The notes under the pieces were generated by a model. The model had not been told where the DNA came from. It saw only the letters and a list, made by a program, of their open reading frames with translations, and did no database searches. Positions 18,944 through 27,854 of a stretch of DNA of 64,000 nucleotides are shown one piece after another; the first letter of the stretch is position 1; every line of letters starts with the position of its first letter. The position numbers were made by a program, and so were the translations under genes. This DNA is from Arthrobacter sp. SLBN-122 (lineage in GTDB: Bacteria; Actinomycetota; Actinomycetes; Actinomycetales; Micrococcaceae): positions 1,984,001-2,048,000 of the forward strand of contig NZ_VFMS01000001.1 in assembly GCF_006715165.1 (NCBI RefSeq), written 5' to 3'.

Positions 18944-19990
18944 TTATGCCGGTGTCTGGGCGGCGAGGGCCCTGGACCACGGCAGGCGGAGCGAGCGCTG
19001 CTTCAGGCTGTCGATAGCCACCGCGAGGATGATGACAAGGCCCTTAATCAGCAGCTGAGTGAAGAACTGGACGTTCATCAGGATCAGCCCGGTGCTGAGG
19101 ACACCGAGAATGATGGACCCGATCAGGGTGCCGTAAATCCGTCCGCGACCGCCGACGAGGCTCGTGCCGCCCAGGACGACGGCGGCGATTGCGTCCAGTT
19201 CGTATCCGGTGCCGGCTGTGGGCTGGGCGGAGACGACGCGGGCAGAGAAGATGACTCCGGCGAGTCCGGCGCAGACTCCGGCGATGACGTAGACGGAGGT
19301 GATAACGCGTTTGACGTTGATGCCTGCAAGCCTGGCGGCCTCTGCATTGCCGCCTACGGCGTAGACGTGTCGGCCGTAGCGGGTGCGCTCAAGGACGAAC
19401 CACGCTGCGACGTAGACAATGATCATGATCACCACGGGCACTGGGATTCCGGCCAGATAGCCGTTGCCAATGTCCCGAAAACTGAGCGTGTTCGAGACAA
19501 TGGGCTGCCCGTCGGTCATTGTGTAGGCCAGACCCCGTAGGAAGGTCATGGTGCCGAGGGTGACGATGAAGGCGGCCAATGCCAGGTAGGAGCTGAGCAG
19601 TCCGTTAATCAGCCCGGCGACCGCCCCGGTCAGGACGCCGACGAGGATTGCGACCGGTGCTGGCAGACCTGCAATGCCAGCCATTACCGAAGAGACTCCG
19701 GCGACGGCCAGAATGGAGCCGACGGAGAGGTCGATCCCGGCTGCGAGAATGACGAATGTCATTCCGGCAGCGAGAATGGCGTTGATTGAAATTGACCGGG
19801 CAATGTTGAGCAAATTGTTGACGCTGGCGAAGTTCGGTGCGATGACAATCATGAGTGCCACGAGTGCGATCAGGACTACGAGGATGCCGACGCGGTCCCA
19901 CCAGTAGGCGAAGTCGAAGCTGCGTACGGGCTTAGGTGCCGTTTCTGGCAGGACGTCCGCGTCCTGCGGGTTTAGAGCCTGGTTAGTCAT
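18944..19990 (-). CDS. CUT2 (ribose-type) ABC transporter permease, RbsC-like
   Basis: 348 residues with 8-10 hydrophobic segments. RbsC hallmarks are ILAAGMTFVILAAGIDLSVGS, the LAAFIVTLGTMTFLRGLAY block, VYAVGGNAEAARLAGINV and DAIAAVVLGGTSLVGGRG. It overlaps the ATPase gene by 4 bp (ATGA at 19987-19990), so the two are translationally coupled. It forms a homodimeric channel for a monosaccharide or similar small ligand. Confidence 0.94.
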   Translation of the reverse strand: MTNQALNPQDADVLPETAPKPVRSFDFAYWWDRVGILVVLIALVALMIVIAPNFASVNNLLNIARSISINAILAAGMTFVILAAGIDLSVGSILAVAGVSSVMAGIAGLPAPVAILVGVLTGAVAGLINGLLSSYLALAAFIVTLGTMTFLRGLAYTMTDGQPIVSNTLSFRDIGNGYLAGIPVPVVIMIIVYVAAWFVLERTRYGRHVYAVGGNAEAARLAGINVKRVITSVYVIAGVCAGLAGVIFSARVVSAQPTAGTGYELDAIAAVVLGGTSLVGGRGRIYGTLIGSIILGVLSTGLILMNVQFFTQLLIKGLVIILAVAIDSLKQRSLRLPWSRALAAQTPA

Positions 19991-21516
19991 TGGAATTCTC
20001 CGTTTGTCTGTGCTGCGGTACCGGTGGCGTGGAACATGACGTCCTCTTCGTTGGCGGTGCGTGAGTTGAGTTCGTGGACGATCCGCCCGGACCGCATTAT
20101 GAGGAGCCGGTCGCTGATGCCTATTGCTTCGGGCAGGTCTGAAGAGATGACCAGAATGGCCTTCCCTGCCTTGGCGAGGTCATTGATGACTTCATAGATC
20201 TCGCTTTTCGCGCCGATATCCACGCCCCTTGTGGGTTCGTCGAGGATCAGCACGTTGGATTCGCGCATCAGCCACCGGGCCAGGACCGCCTTTTGCTGGT
20301 TGCCGCCAGAAAGCGCGCTGACCGGCAGGCGCAGGGCGTTCTGCCGGAGGTGCAGGCGTTCCATCTGCCTTTTCACGGCATTCCGGATTTTCGTGCGTTG
20401 GAGCACTCCGGCGTTCACGTGGCCGCCGAGGGAACTGATGGCGATGTTGTCCTCGACGGTGTGGGACACGAACAGGGCCTGGTCTTTGCGGTCTTCGGGG
20501 ACCATGGCGATTCCATGGGCGATCGCCTGGGCGGGGCTGGAGGCAATGGCCGTCTTGCCTTGCACTGTGACGGTGCCACCGCGGGGCCGGTCTGCGCCAA
20601 AGATCATCCGGGCCGTTTCCGTACGGCCGGCTCCGATGAGTCCGGAAAGGGCGACAACCTCGCCCGAGCGGACCTGAAAGCTGAGCGGCCCGATGCCGGC
20701 TCCGTCGGTGAGTTCCTTGACATCCAACATGACATCGCCAGGGCTATGCCGGTCATGGTGGTATAGGTCCTCAAGGTTGCGTCCCACCATCATCCGCACG
20801 ACATCGGGAGGGCTGATTTCGGCCTTTTCGCGGGTTCCGACGTACGTCCCGTCGCGGAAGACGGTGACCCGATCAGCAAGTTCCCAGACCTCTTCCATAC
20901 GGTGCGAGATATACACGAGACCGACACCTGCCTCGCGCAATTCGTTGATGATGGCGAAAAGGTGCAGTGTTTCGCTCCGAGAGAGGGCAGCCGTTGGTTC
21001 ATCGAGTACCAGGATCTTGGCGTTTTCACTGACTGCCCGGGCAATCTCCACCATCTGTTGCATGCCCACGCTGAGCTGGCCGAGCTCGGTCCGCGGGTCG
21101 ATCCGTGCACCGACCCTTGCCAGCTTTTCACGGGCTTGGGCGATCATGGCGCGGCGATCGAGCGCCCCGAATTTGGTGGATGGCTCACGTCCGAGGGCCA
21201 GGTTCTCGGCAACCGTCATCGCCGGTACCGTGTTCAGCTCCTGATGGATGATGGCTATGCCGTGGGAAACGGCCTCGTATGGGGAGCGGATGTCGATTTC
21301 GCCGCCGCCCATCAGGATGCGTCCGGAATCGCGGGTCACGTTTCCGGCCAAAATCTTCATCAGTGTTGATTTGCCCGCCCCGTTCTCACCCATCAGGGCA
21401 TGAACCTCACCGGCACGCAGATCGAAGTGGACGTTGTTGAGCGCGAGGGTAGCGCCGAAGCGCTTCGTGACGCTTTCCAGCTGCAACAGCGGCTGGTGGG
21501 AAGGTGTTGTAGTCAT
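19987..21516 (-). CDS. CUT2 sugar ABC transporter ATPase, RbsA-like (tandem ABC)
   Basis: 509 residues with two ABC modules. The first has Walker A GENGAGKSTL, signature QLSVGMQQMVEIARAV and Walker B ILVLDEPTAAL. The second has a degenerate Walker A (GLIGAGRTETAR), signature ALSGGNQQKAVLARWL and Walker B VLILDEPTRGVD. Replacement of the second P-loop Lys is normal for this family. Paired with RbsC and RbsB homologues, it is the only sugar-importer ATPase gene in the window. Confidence 0.95.
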   Translation of the reverse strand: MTTTPSHQPLLQLESVTKRFGATLALNNVHFDLRAGEVHALMGENGAGKSTLMKILAGNVTRDSGRILMGGGEIDIRSPYEAVSHGIAIIHQELNTVPAMTVAENLALGREPSTKFGALDRRAMIAQAREKLARVGARIDPRTELGQLSVGMQQMVEIARAVSENAKILVLDEPTAALSRSETLHLFAIINELREAGVGLVYISHRMEEVWELADRVTVFRDGTYVGTREKAEISPPDVVRMMVGRNLEDLYHHDRHSPGDVMLDVKELTDGAGIGPLSFQVRSGEVVALSGLIGAGRTETARMIFGADRPRGGTVTVQGKTAIASSPAQAIAHGIAMVPEDRKDQALFVSHTVEDNIAISSLGGHVNAGVLQRTKIRNAVKRQMERLHLRQNALRLPVSALSGGNQQKAVLARWLMRESNVLILDEPTRGVDIGAKSEIYEVINDLAKAGKAILVISSDLPEAIGISDRLLIMRSGRIVHELNSRTANEEDVMFHATGTAAQTNGEFQ

Positions 21517-21581
21517 GGCGGCCTATTCTCGGTCCGGGTTGTGTGGGGCCCTGTGGGCCCCACACGGGCAATGGGTGCGCT

Positions 21582-22544
21582 CTACCAGCCTTTGTACTGG
21601 TTGACGTTCTCCCGCGTCACGAGCTCACTGGGGATCAGAATGGTGGTTTCCGCCGGGGGCTTGTTGTCGATGATGTTCTGGGCAACCTCGACGGCCTTGC
21701 GGACCATCTCCGCAGGGTTCTGTGTCGCGGTTCCGATGAAGGGCGATCCCGGCTGCTTGAGTTCGGCCACTGCTTCCGGGCTGCCGTCAACGCCAGTGAC
21801 TTTCACCGTGCCGTTCTTGCTGGCCTGCTGAACTGCCAAAACTGCGCCCAAAGCCGACGGGTCATTCATGCCGAAAACCCCTTGTACATCCGGGGTTGCG
21901 GTGAGCATGTCTGTGGTTACAGCGAGGCCGGAAGCACGGTCGTTCTTGGAAGCCTGTTGCCCGACCACTTTGATGTCAGGGAACTTCTTGACAACGTTGT
22001 TGCAGCCGGTGATGCGGTCCCGGATGGTCTGGAGCGGGGTTCCGTCCACCAGGAGAACATTGCCCTTCCCTCCCATCTGCTCGAACAGGTACTGGCAGGA
22101 TTTTTCGCCGGCCTGTACTGCGTCTGTCATTACGACGGCGTCGGCGCTCTTGGCCGGAGTGTCCACGGCGATGACAATTATGCCCGCCTGCTTTGCCCGC
22201 TCAATTGCCGGCTGGATCCCGTCCTCGTCCACCGCGCTGATGACGATCAGGTTCACGCCCTGCTGGATGAAGGTGTCAATCTGTGTATTCTGATTGGCCA
22301 GGTCAAGTTGGGCGTCCTGGGTGTTGGCGGTGGCACCGATCTTCGCGGCAGCTTCCTTGGCGCCCTTGTCCATGGCCGAAAAAAACGGGTTAGACATGTC
22401 CTGGACCATGAGGCCGATTTTCTCGATCTTTGTCGGCTTGCTGGCGCCGGGCTGGCTGTCCCCGGAGCTGCAGGACGTCAGGCTGAGCGTGGCCATTGTT
22501 GCAGCGGCTGTGAAAACTGCCGACTTCTTGAAGAACTGGTTCAT
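21582..22544 (-). CDS. CUT2 sugar-binding lipoprotein, RbsB-like
   Basis: 320 residues from the ATG at 22544, with AAAGGAGAT seven bases upstream. It has a lipoprotein signal with the lipobox LTSCSSG, then a type I periplasmic-binding-protein fold: KIGLMVQDMSNPFFSAMDKGAKEAAA, GVNLIVISAVDEDGIQPAIERAKQAGI, IIVIAVDTPAKSADAVVMTD and VQGVFGMNDPSALGAVLAVQ. The IIVIAVD and NDP positions match ribose/fructose-type binding proteins; the exact sugar is unknown. It is first in the operon rbsB-rbsA-rbsC-unknown. Confidence 0.93.
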   Translation of the reverse strand: MNQFFKKSAVFTAAATMATLSLTSCSSGDSQPGASKPTKIEKIGLMVQDMSNPFFSAMDKGAKEAAAKIGATANTQDAQLDLANQNTQIDTFIQQGVNLIVISAVDEDGIQPAIERAKQAGIIVIAVDTPAKSADAVVMTDAVQAGEKSCQYLFEQMGGKGNVLLVDGTPLQTIRDRITGCNNVVKKFPDIKVVGQQASKNDRASGLAVTTDMLTATPDVQGVFGMNDPSALGAVLAVQQASKNGTVKVTGVDGSPEAVAELKQPGSPFIGTATQNPAEMVRKAVEVAQNIIDNKPPAETTILIPSELVTRENVNQYKGW

Positions 22545-22895
22545 TTTCGGATCTCCTTTGAACCGGAACCGGCGGGGCCATGACGGCCGCCAGGTCCGTG
22601 AAAAAACGTGGTCGATTGTATTGGTGGGAGGGGTTACGTCTGGGTCGCTGTGCGAAAACCGGGCTTTCGGGTAAGTTTTCGCGGCGTCACGTACCTCTGG
22701 GGTGTAGCAGTCTCCGCCGGACCAGGCCTTGCCCGGGACGTGTCGGAGGGTAAAGCAAGTGGCTTGTGCCGGGCTGGCGGGTCGGTTCCTGTCGCACCGG
22801 CGGTTGAAAGGGGACAAGTGATGACGCCACGGCCACCGTGAACTGATGGCCGGCGGTAACCTTGGCTGCTACTGTTCGGTCGGCGAGGAGCTGGG
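22545..22895. other. intergenic region with an inverted repeat
   Basis: 351 bases between the LacI stop and the rbsB-like start. GCGAAAAC at 22652-22659 and GTTTTCGC at 22675-22682 form a perfect 8+8 bp inverted repeat with a 15-base centre. It may be a terminator for lacI or an operator for the transporter; the sequence does not decide. No gene is supported. Confidence 0.4.
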
Positions 22896-23963
22896 TCAGC
22901 ACCCGCAAGACTGTCGCACGATTAAGTCCGCGTTCACCTCCCGGCGGTCCTCGGGACGGTAGTCCGGCACTGGAGGTTCGCCCCGCCGTTCAGCGTCCAG
23001 CTGCCCATCGAGAATTCGGGTTAGCGTCTCGGCGGCCAGCACCCCGATCGATTCGCTGTCCTCATCTACCACTGTCAGCGGCGGAGCCAGCAGCGGCGCC
23101 CAGGCAAACTCGTCGAAAGCTATGAGTGCCACCTGGGCGGGAACAGCAATTTCACGTTGCTGGAGTACGGTGAGGACACCGTGCAGCAGGGGGTTGTTAC
23201 CCGCTATAATCGCCGCTGGCAGGGTCTGGCCGGGGGCATCCAGATAGCCGGACAACGCCTTATGCGCCGAATCGGAGTCGTTTTCCGTCTCCAGGACGTG
23301 CAGGGCGGCCCCATGCTTGGTCGCCGACTCTCTGAGGCCGCGCTCCCGTTCGGCCCGCGTGGACCAGCGACCCGGATAGGCCACAAAGAGCCAATCCATA
23401 TGCCCGTGTTGGGCCAAGTGGGCTCCGGCCTTCATACTCGCCGCATAGTTGTCCGTGAGAATGCTCGGGACTTGTGTGGCCTCTTCCGGCGGCGCTGAGT
23501 CAACGAAAACCACCGGGATGTCCCAGCTTTCCAGGAGCTTAATGTTCTCCATACTCAGCGTGAGGGTGGTGATTATGCCCGCGGTGCGTGACTGGATCAG
23601 ATCCTGAACGATGGCATCTTCGACCTGGGCGGTGTAGACGCCTTCGGCGGCGATGTCCGCCACGACGGCATTCCGGCCAGAACCCCTCAGGACCCGCTGA
23701 ATGCCCTTCATGAGGTCCAGATAGTAGTAGTTCGAAGTGCTCGCCGTGATGACCGCGATCGAACTGCGCGATTTCTTGCGGAGTTCCTGCGCGGCGCGGT
23801 TAGGGACGTAACCCAGCTCCCGGGCCGCCTTCAACACAAGTTTCCGGCTCGCATCCGAGACATCGGCACCGTTGCTCAGGGCTCGCGAAACCGTGTAGGA
23901 AGAGAGGCCTGTGACTTCACTCAAGTCCCGCAACGTGGGCTTCTTCGCCATTATCGCGACCAC
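22896..23963 (-). CDS. LacI-family transcriptional regulator
   Basis: 355 residues from a GTG at 23963; an ATG four codons in is the alternative. The helix-turn-helix is PTLRDLSEVTGLSSYTVSRALSN with hinge LGYVPNRAAQELRKKSRS. The effector domain (SIAVITASTSNYYYLDLMKGI, then IAGNNPLLHGVLTVLQQ and LIAFDEFAWAPLLAPPLTVV) is complete. It lies directly upstream of the CUT2 operon on the same strand. The palindromic site starting only 4 bases from the start codon points to autorepression. Confidence 0.92.
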   Translation of the reverse strand: MVAIMAKKPTLRDLSEVTGLSSYTVSRALSNGADVSDASRKLVLKAARELGYVPNRAAQELRKKSRSSIAVITASTSNYYYLDLMKGIQRVLRGSGRNAVVADIAAEGVYTAQVEDAIVQDLIQSRTAGIITTLTLSMENIKLLESWDIPVVFVDSAPPEEATQVPSILTDNYAASMKAGAHLAQHGHMDWLFVAYPGRWSTRAERERGLRESATKHGAALHVLETENDSDSAHKALSGYLDAPGQTLPAAIIAGNNPLLHGVLTVLQQREIAVPAQVALIAFDEFAWAPLLAPPLTVVDEDSESIGVLAAETLTRILDGQLDAERRGEPPVPDYRPEDRREVNADLIVRQSCGC

Positions 23964-23966
23964 TTT

Positions 23967-24022
23967 CTAATCGTTTAGGGAAAGGTATCGCAAACTTCCA
24001 GTTGCGTTACCTAAAGGATTAG
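23967..24022. promoter_or_regulatory. double LacI operator in a long imperfect palindrome (24.0 kb)
   Basis: CTAATCGTTTAG (23967-23978) and CTAAAGGATTAG (24011-24022) are inverted copies of one site with one mismatch. Between them GGTATCGCAA faces TTGCGTTACC, again inverted, so the whole 56 bases reads as one imperfect palindrome. It sits immediately before the regulator at 22896-23963 and resembles the 16.9 kb sites (core AAACGATT), so cross-talk between the two LacI proteins is possible. Confidence 0.65.
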
Positions 24023-24279
24023 GGTTAACCATAGGTGTGACTGCACCCACACGTCAATAGCGTCGGCTTCTCCTAATTCGCAGGACGAACTACAGTCGTC
24101 CCGGTGCTTGGGTCCGATGAGGGAAGGGGCCGTCGACTGTACTCCCAGTACAGCCCCAGAGCTGGTCAGTTGCGCCTCCCGCGGGTTCGACGGCAGCACG
24201 TTCGGGGTGTGAGGTCTTTTCCGCCTTTGGCAGGCCCGCGCTGCTCGTCCAGCGATGCCCTCCCTATGGCGTGCTGATG

Positions 24280-24672
24280 AGGGAGCGTTCAGATTCAGCA
24301 ATGACACCCATGAAGGAACATGAGGTTGGCCATGGGGAAGTGCCCACGGTTAAAGACCAGGCTCTCCTTCACGACTTCACAAGCACGCCTTGCGTCTCAG
24401 GCCCTCAGCGAGAGTACCTAAGCCATCGAGGTTGCGGGCGAGGCAGTCCATGGTGTGGAGTACGACGGTGTTCTCAGCGCGGGCGAACCGCAGCCGTTCC
24501 GTCAGTTGTGGCCTGTCGGTTTCCGTGCCGGAGGACTCGTCCGTGAAGGCCCAGTCCAGAACCTGGCGTTCGGGCTGGCCCCTTTTCCTCTCTGGTCCAG
24601 CGTGCTCACGTGCACACTCAGCGCGCCGTCCATGCACCGGCACCTCAAACCCTCATCCTGTCGCTGAGTTTT
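24280..24672 (-). pseudogene. serine recombinase remnant
   Basis: A decayed copy of the recombinase at 38384-38962, on the same strand. One frame still reads QVLDWAFTDESSGTETDRPQ and then NTVVLHTMDCLARNLDGL, against QVLDQVFTDKASGRDTARPQ and TVVVHSMDRLARNLDDL in the intact copy, so the conserved Arg of MDRLARN is Cys. The N-terminal block with the catalytic Ser is unreadable. Nucleotide similarity continues through the GTTGGCCATGG block near 24325 in other frames, and the helix-turn-helix end is lost. Confidence 0.8.
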
Positions 24673-25084
24673 AGGCCCGTGCCAGAAGAATATCGAGCCT
24701 TACGGGCACCCCTTAGTCAGGGTGGGGTGTACTTCAACCAAAAAATGGATACGTGGCACTGCCCCTGAATGAGGCTCCCTCGTAGGGAAAGCTCCTCTTC
24801 GGAGTTCGCTGAGATCGCCGCGTCCGACCAAGAATCACCTACGCACTACGTCGGCCTCGCGGGGGTTCGCGGCTCCCGCGGTGGCCCTACGAGTTCCGTG
24901 GGAAATCTTCGAATTTCGTTTGCCTCATGGGTAGTAGTGAGTCAGGATCAGCGATTTCTGCAACGAATTCGCCTGCACTCGCCAGACCCCGTACCGGCAC
25001 TTGTCGCCTAAGGCGTGCCGGATGCCTGACTTTTGTCAGGCTGAACTAGGCAAACCTCCTGAAGAGAACGGGTCAACGCGGGCA
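24673..25084. other. intergenic stretch between the recombinase remnant and the GH32 terminator
   Basis: About 410 bases. A small hairpin (GCCTGAC, loop TTTT, GTCAGGC) lies at 25024-25041. Nothing else is supported; no open frame here has a ribosome-binding site and recognisable product. Confidence 0.45.
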
Positions 25085-25130
25085 GGGACAGATCCCCCGT
25101 TTCGTTTTGTGAGTACGGGGGACCTGTCCC
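25085..25130 (-). terminator. terminator of the GH91-GH32 transcript
   Basis: Two 16-base arms (GGGACAGATCCCCCGT and ACGGGGGACCTGTCCC, one mismatch) around a 14-base loop, 37 bases beyond the GH32 stop codon on the minus strand. Confidence 0.75.
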
Positions 25131-25166
25131 TTAGTAACGTCGCTGATGACTGTCAGTGGTCTCGGG

Positions 25167-27755
25167 TCACCACATGGCCTTGTTAAGGGGCGTTACCGTG
25201 AGATTCTCGAGTCTTGCCGTTCCACCTTCCGAAAAGACGGACAGGTCATCTGCTCCTGCGGCTGGAAATACTTGGTCGGTCAGAGTTGCGAGGCCGTTTT
25301 GGGCAAAAACTTCGACGGACGCCCTGTCGATAAACAGCCGGAGGAGCAGTCGGTCGTTGATGAGCTGCACGGGGACGTCATCGACCGAAGCAAAAGCCGG
25401 ATGAAAGCCTTCATTTCCGGAGTTTGTCCTGTCGATGAACACACGTCCGCTCTCACTTTTGTAGCCGATACGCGTTGCTTCAGTTCCGTTGCCCAGTACC
25501 TTCAGGCCGAAGGAGGACGCGGTTCCGGGGGAGAACTCAGCATCAATTTGAACGACATCTCCAGAGATGGGCAGACTGCTTGTGCCCGGCTGGATGTCCT
25601 GGGCCTGGGTTGTGGCGTATGCCGCGGCAGTGTTCTTCAGCGTGTTTGCCTGAGCTACCACTTTCTGTGTGAGCCGTGGCCCTTGCGGGGTTTGGGTGAG
25701 GAGCACTTCCCTGGGCAGGGCCATGGTGCCGCGCCAGGTGGTGGTGGGTGTGGCCTGTCCGTAATCCCAGTTGTTCATCCAGCCCAGCATGATCCGTTTG
25801 CCGTCCGGGGCGTTGTTGAAGGAGACAGTGGCGTAGTAGTCCCTGCCCCAGTCCAGCCAGTCGTGCTGTTCCTGCCGCGTGATGTCGGATGCGACGAACT
25901 CGTCAGCCAGAATGTGCCCCCAGTCTCCGCGGTTGTTGTCCACGATCCTGATGGCCGCCTGGCTGCCCTGGAACTCGCTTACATCCCAACTCTTCCAGTC
26001 CAGGTGTTCCGAATCGGAGCCAGTCGCGGTGCGGACCGTCTGCCCGTTGACCACGAGGTTCACGGTGGTTTCACTGCTCCTGGGTTTAGCCGGCTCCGAG
26101 CCCAGCACCATGTTGTCCAAGGTGAGGTGGCCCCACGGCCCCGTGGCGTTGTCTACGATTCGAATGCGGGCAACTTGACCGAAGTACTGCGATACATCCC
26201 AGTTTTTCCAGTTCAGGTCACCTGAATTTGTTCCGGTGGTGGTACGCACTGGGACTCCGTTGACGAGCAGTTCCACTTGGAGCTGCCCGTCGGGCCGGTT
26301 GCCGCCGCCTAATAGGAAGGCGATGTTGTTATTGGTCAGGTAGAACTCTGGTGATGTGATGGTTCCGACGTTGTTATCTGCCTTTGCGCCGCCCTCAAAG
26401 GTGTTGATGCGTTTTCCGATGGCGAATTCACCGCCTGCGGTTGAGGGGTTTCTGGCTGCCTCGAAGTCACCGGTAAGTTGCCATCCGGCGTTTGTAAGTG
26501 TTCCGGGATAGTCGAATCCGTCGAACAGCAGGTATCCCGGAGGGGCTTGGTTGCCTGATTGCTCGCCGGGCTTTTGCGGGTGATTTCCACCGCCGGTCAG
26601 GAAATTGATGTAGTCCTTGGGCACAGTGAACGTCGCCGATTCCATCGCGCCTACGGGGGAGTCGCCGGCATGGAACCCGTTAACCAGGCCGGCCCCAATG
26701 AACCCGGTGACTTCCTGCTGTCCGGCCAGGGTGCCGGTGGCAGGGGAGCTGCCCCAGGGCGCGGATGCGTTGGAAGGATCGTTCTGCACGTTCCAGCCGC
26801 TGTAGCTGCCTGCGTTGAAGCCTGCGACCGGGGTGCCGGGTGGTGGCACGTCAGCGGCGTCGGTGGTTTCGGAGGTGAAGGTTGTGCCATTGAAGGAACC
26901 GACAAAGTATTGTCCGCCGCTTCCCCCAGCGACCGCTCCCGGATTGATGTTCACCACGAGCACCCATTTGATGTTGTTAGGGTCCCCGTCCACGGCGAGG
27001 GGGAACAGATCCGGGCATTCCCATTGCCCGCCCGTTGCATTAGCGGGCTTGAAGTCATCCAGATAATCCCAGTTTTTGAGGTCGTTGCTCTTGTAGAAGA
27101 GAACCCGGTGTTCGTTGGCTTCCACGGCGGACATCACCCAATAGGACCCGGCTGGTCCCTGGTACCAGAACACCTTGGGGTCACGGAAATCGCTGGTGTT
27201 CCTGTTCAGGACGGGGTTTCCGGTGTATTTAGTCCAGGTCTGACCGTCGTCGGTGCTGTAAGCGAGGGACTGGGCCTGCTTGCCGGGAAACGTCGGATGG
27301 CCGCCAGTGAAGTTACTTGTGTAAACGGCAACCAGGGGCGGATTCTGAAGAGTCCCGAAGCCGCTGGTGTTTTGCGCGTCTACAACAACGGAACCGGAAA
27401 AGATGTCCTCCACGGACTGCCCGGAGCTGTTTAATGTTTGGGGGATCGCCACCGGCTTTTCCTGCCAGTGGAGCAGGTCAGTTGACGTGGCATGCCCCCA
27501 ACTCATGTTCCCCCAAGTCGTTCCGGTGGGGTTGTACTGGTAATACATGTGATAAACGCCTTTGTGGTAAACGAGCCCGTTGGGGTCGTTCATCCAGTTC
27601 TTTTGGGGCGTGTAATGCAGGTATGGCCGGTATTGCTGGGTGGCCGGGTCCGGGTCGCTGGCGTGGGCGGGGGCGTGCGCCATGGTGAGGGCCGAGGCAG
27701 CCAACACCACTGCCATCACTGTGGCCCACCGCTTCCTTGTACGAGTGATCCTCAT
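25167..27755 (-). CDS. secreted GH32 fructan hydrolase (levanase/inulinase type) with large insert
   Basis: 862 residues. A Sec signal peptide (residues 1 to about 32, ending AHAPAHA) precedes a GH32 five-bladed propeller with the three catalytic motifs: WMNDPNG (nucleophile Asp, residues 54-60), FRDPK near 188 and WECPDLF near 245. The C-terminal beta-sandwich ends with RASVEVFAQNG and LTDQVFPA. Residues about 300-630 are an insert between propeller strands. It holds two related modules, each reading LxVNGxxVRTxTGxxSxxLxWKxWDVS, then RIVDN and GDWGH/GPWGH, probably carbohydrate-binding. The cytoplasmic GH32 at 34158-35741 lacks this insert. It would release fructose from levan or inulin outside the cell. 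It follows the GH91 gene by 99 bases and shares a terminator, so the two are one transcript. Confidence 0.92.
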   Translation of the reverse strand: MRITRTRKRWATVMAVVLAASALTMAHAPAHASDPDPATQQYRPYLHYTPQKNWMNDPNGLVYHKGVYHMYYQYNPTGTTWGNMSWGHATSTDLLHWQEKPVAIPQTLNSSGQSVEDIFSGSVVVDAQNTSGFGTLQNPPLVAVYTSNFTGGHPTFPGKQAQSLAYSTDDGQTWTKYTGNPVLNRNTSDFRDPKVFWYQGPAGSYWVMSAVEANEHRVLFYKSNDLKNWDYLDDFKPANATGGQWECPDLFPLAVDGDPNNIKWVLVVNINPGAVAGGSGGQYFVGSFNGTTFTSETTDAADVPPPGTPVAGFNAGSYSGWNVQNDPSNASAPWGSSPATGTLAGQQEVTGFIGAGLVNGFHAGDSPVGAMESATFTVPKDYINFLTGGGNHPQKPGEQSGNQAPPGYLLFDGFDYPGTLTNAGWQLTGDFEAARNPSTAGGEFAIGKRINTFEGGAKADNNVGTITSPEFYLTNNNIAFLLGGGNRPDGQLQVELLVNGVPVRTTTGTNSGDLNWKNWDVSQYFGQVARIRIVDNATGPWGHLTLDNMVLGSEPAKPRSSETTVNLVVNGQTVRTATGSDSEHLDWKSWDVSEFQGSQAAIRIVDNNRGDWGHILADEFVASDITRQEQHDWLDWGRDYYATVSFNNAPDGKRIMLGWMNNWDYGQATPTTTWRGTMALPREVLLTQTPQGPRLTQKVVAQANTLKNTAAAYATTQAQDIQPGTSSLPISGDVVQIDAEFSPGTASSFGLKVLGNGTEATRIGYKSESGRVFIDRTNSGNEGFHPAFASVDDVPVQLINDRLLLRLFIDRASVEVFAQNGLATLTDQVFPAAGADDLSVFSEGGTARLENLTVTPLNKAMW

Positions 27756-27854
27756 TGATTCATGTCCTTCGACTGCATTCGTTGGAGCCGCGGATGCTCC
27801 CTCGGGCCAACTGTCGTTTCACGTGCGTGGGCGGAAGGAGCGCAGAACGGTGGA

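Noticed and set aside
24011..25166. Search for a tRNA or attachment site next to the recombinase remnant
   Set aside because: No cloverleaf or convincing direct repeat pairing with the 38.4-39.1 kb side was seen by eye.
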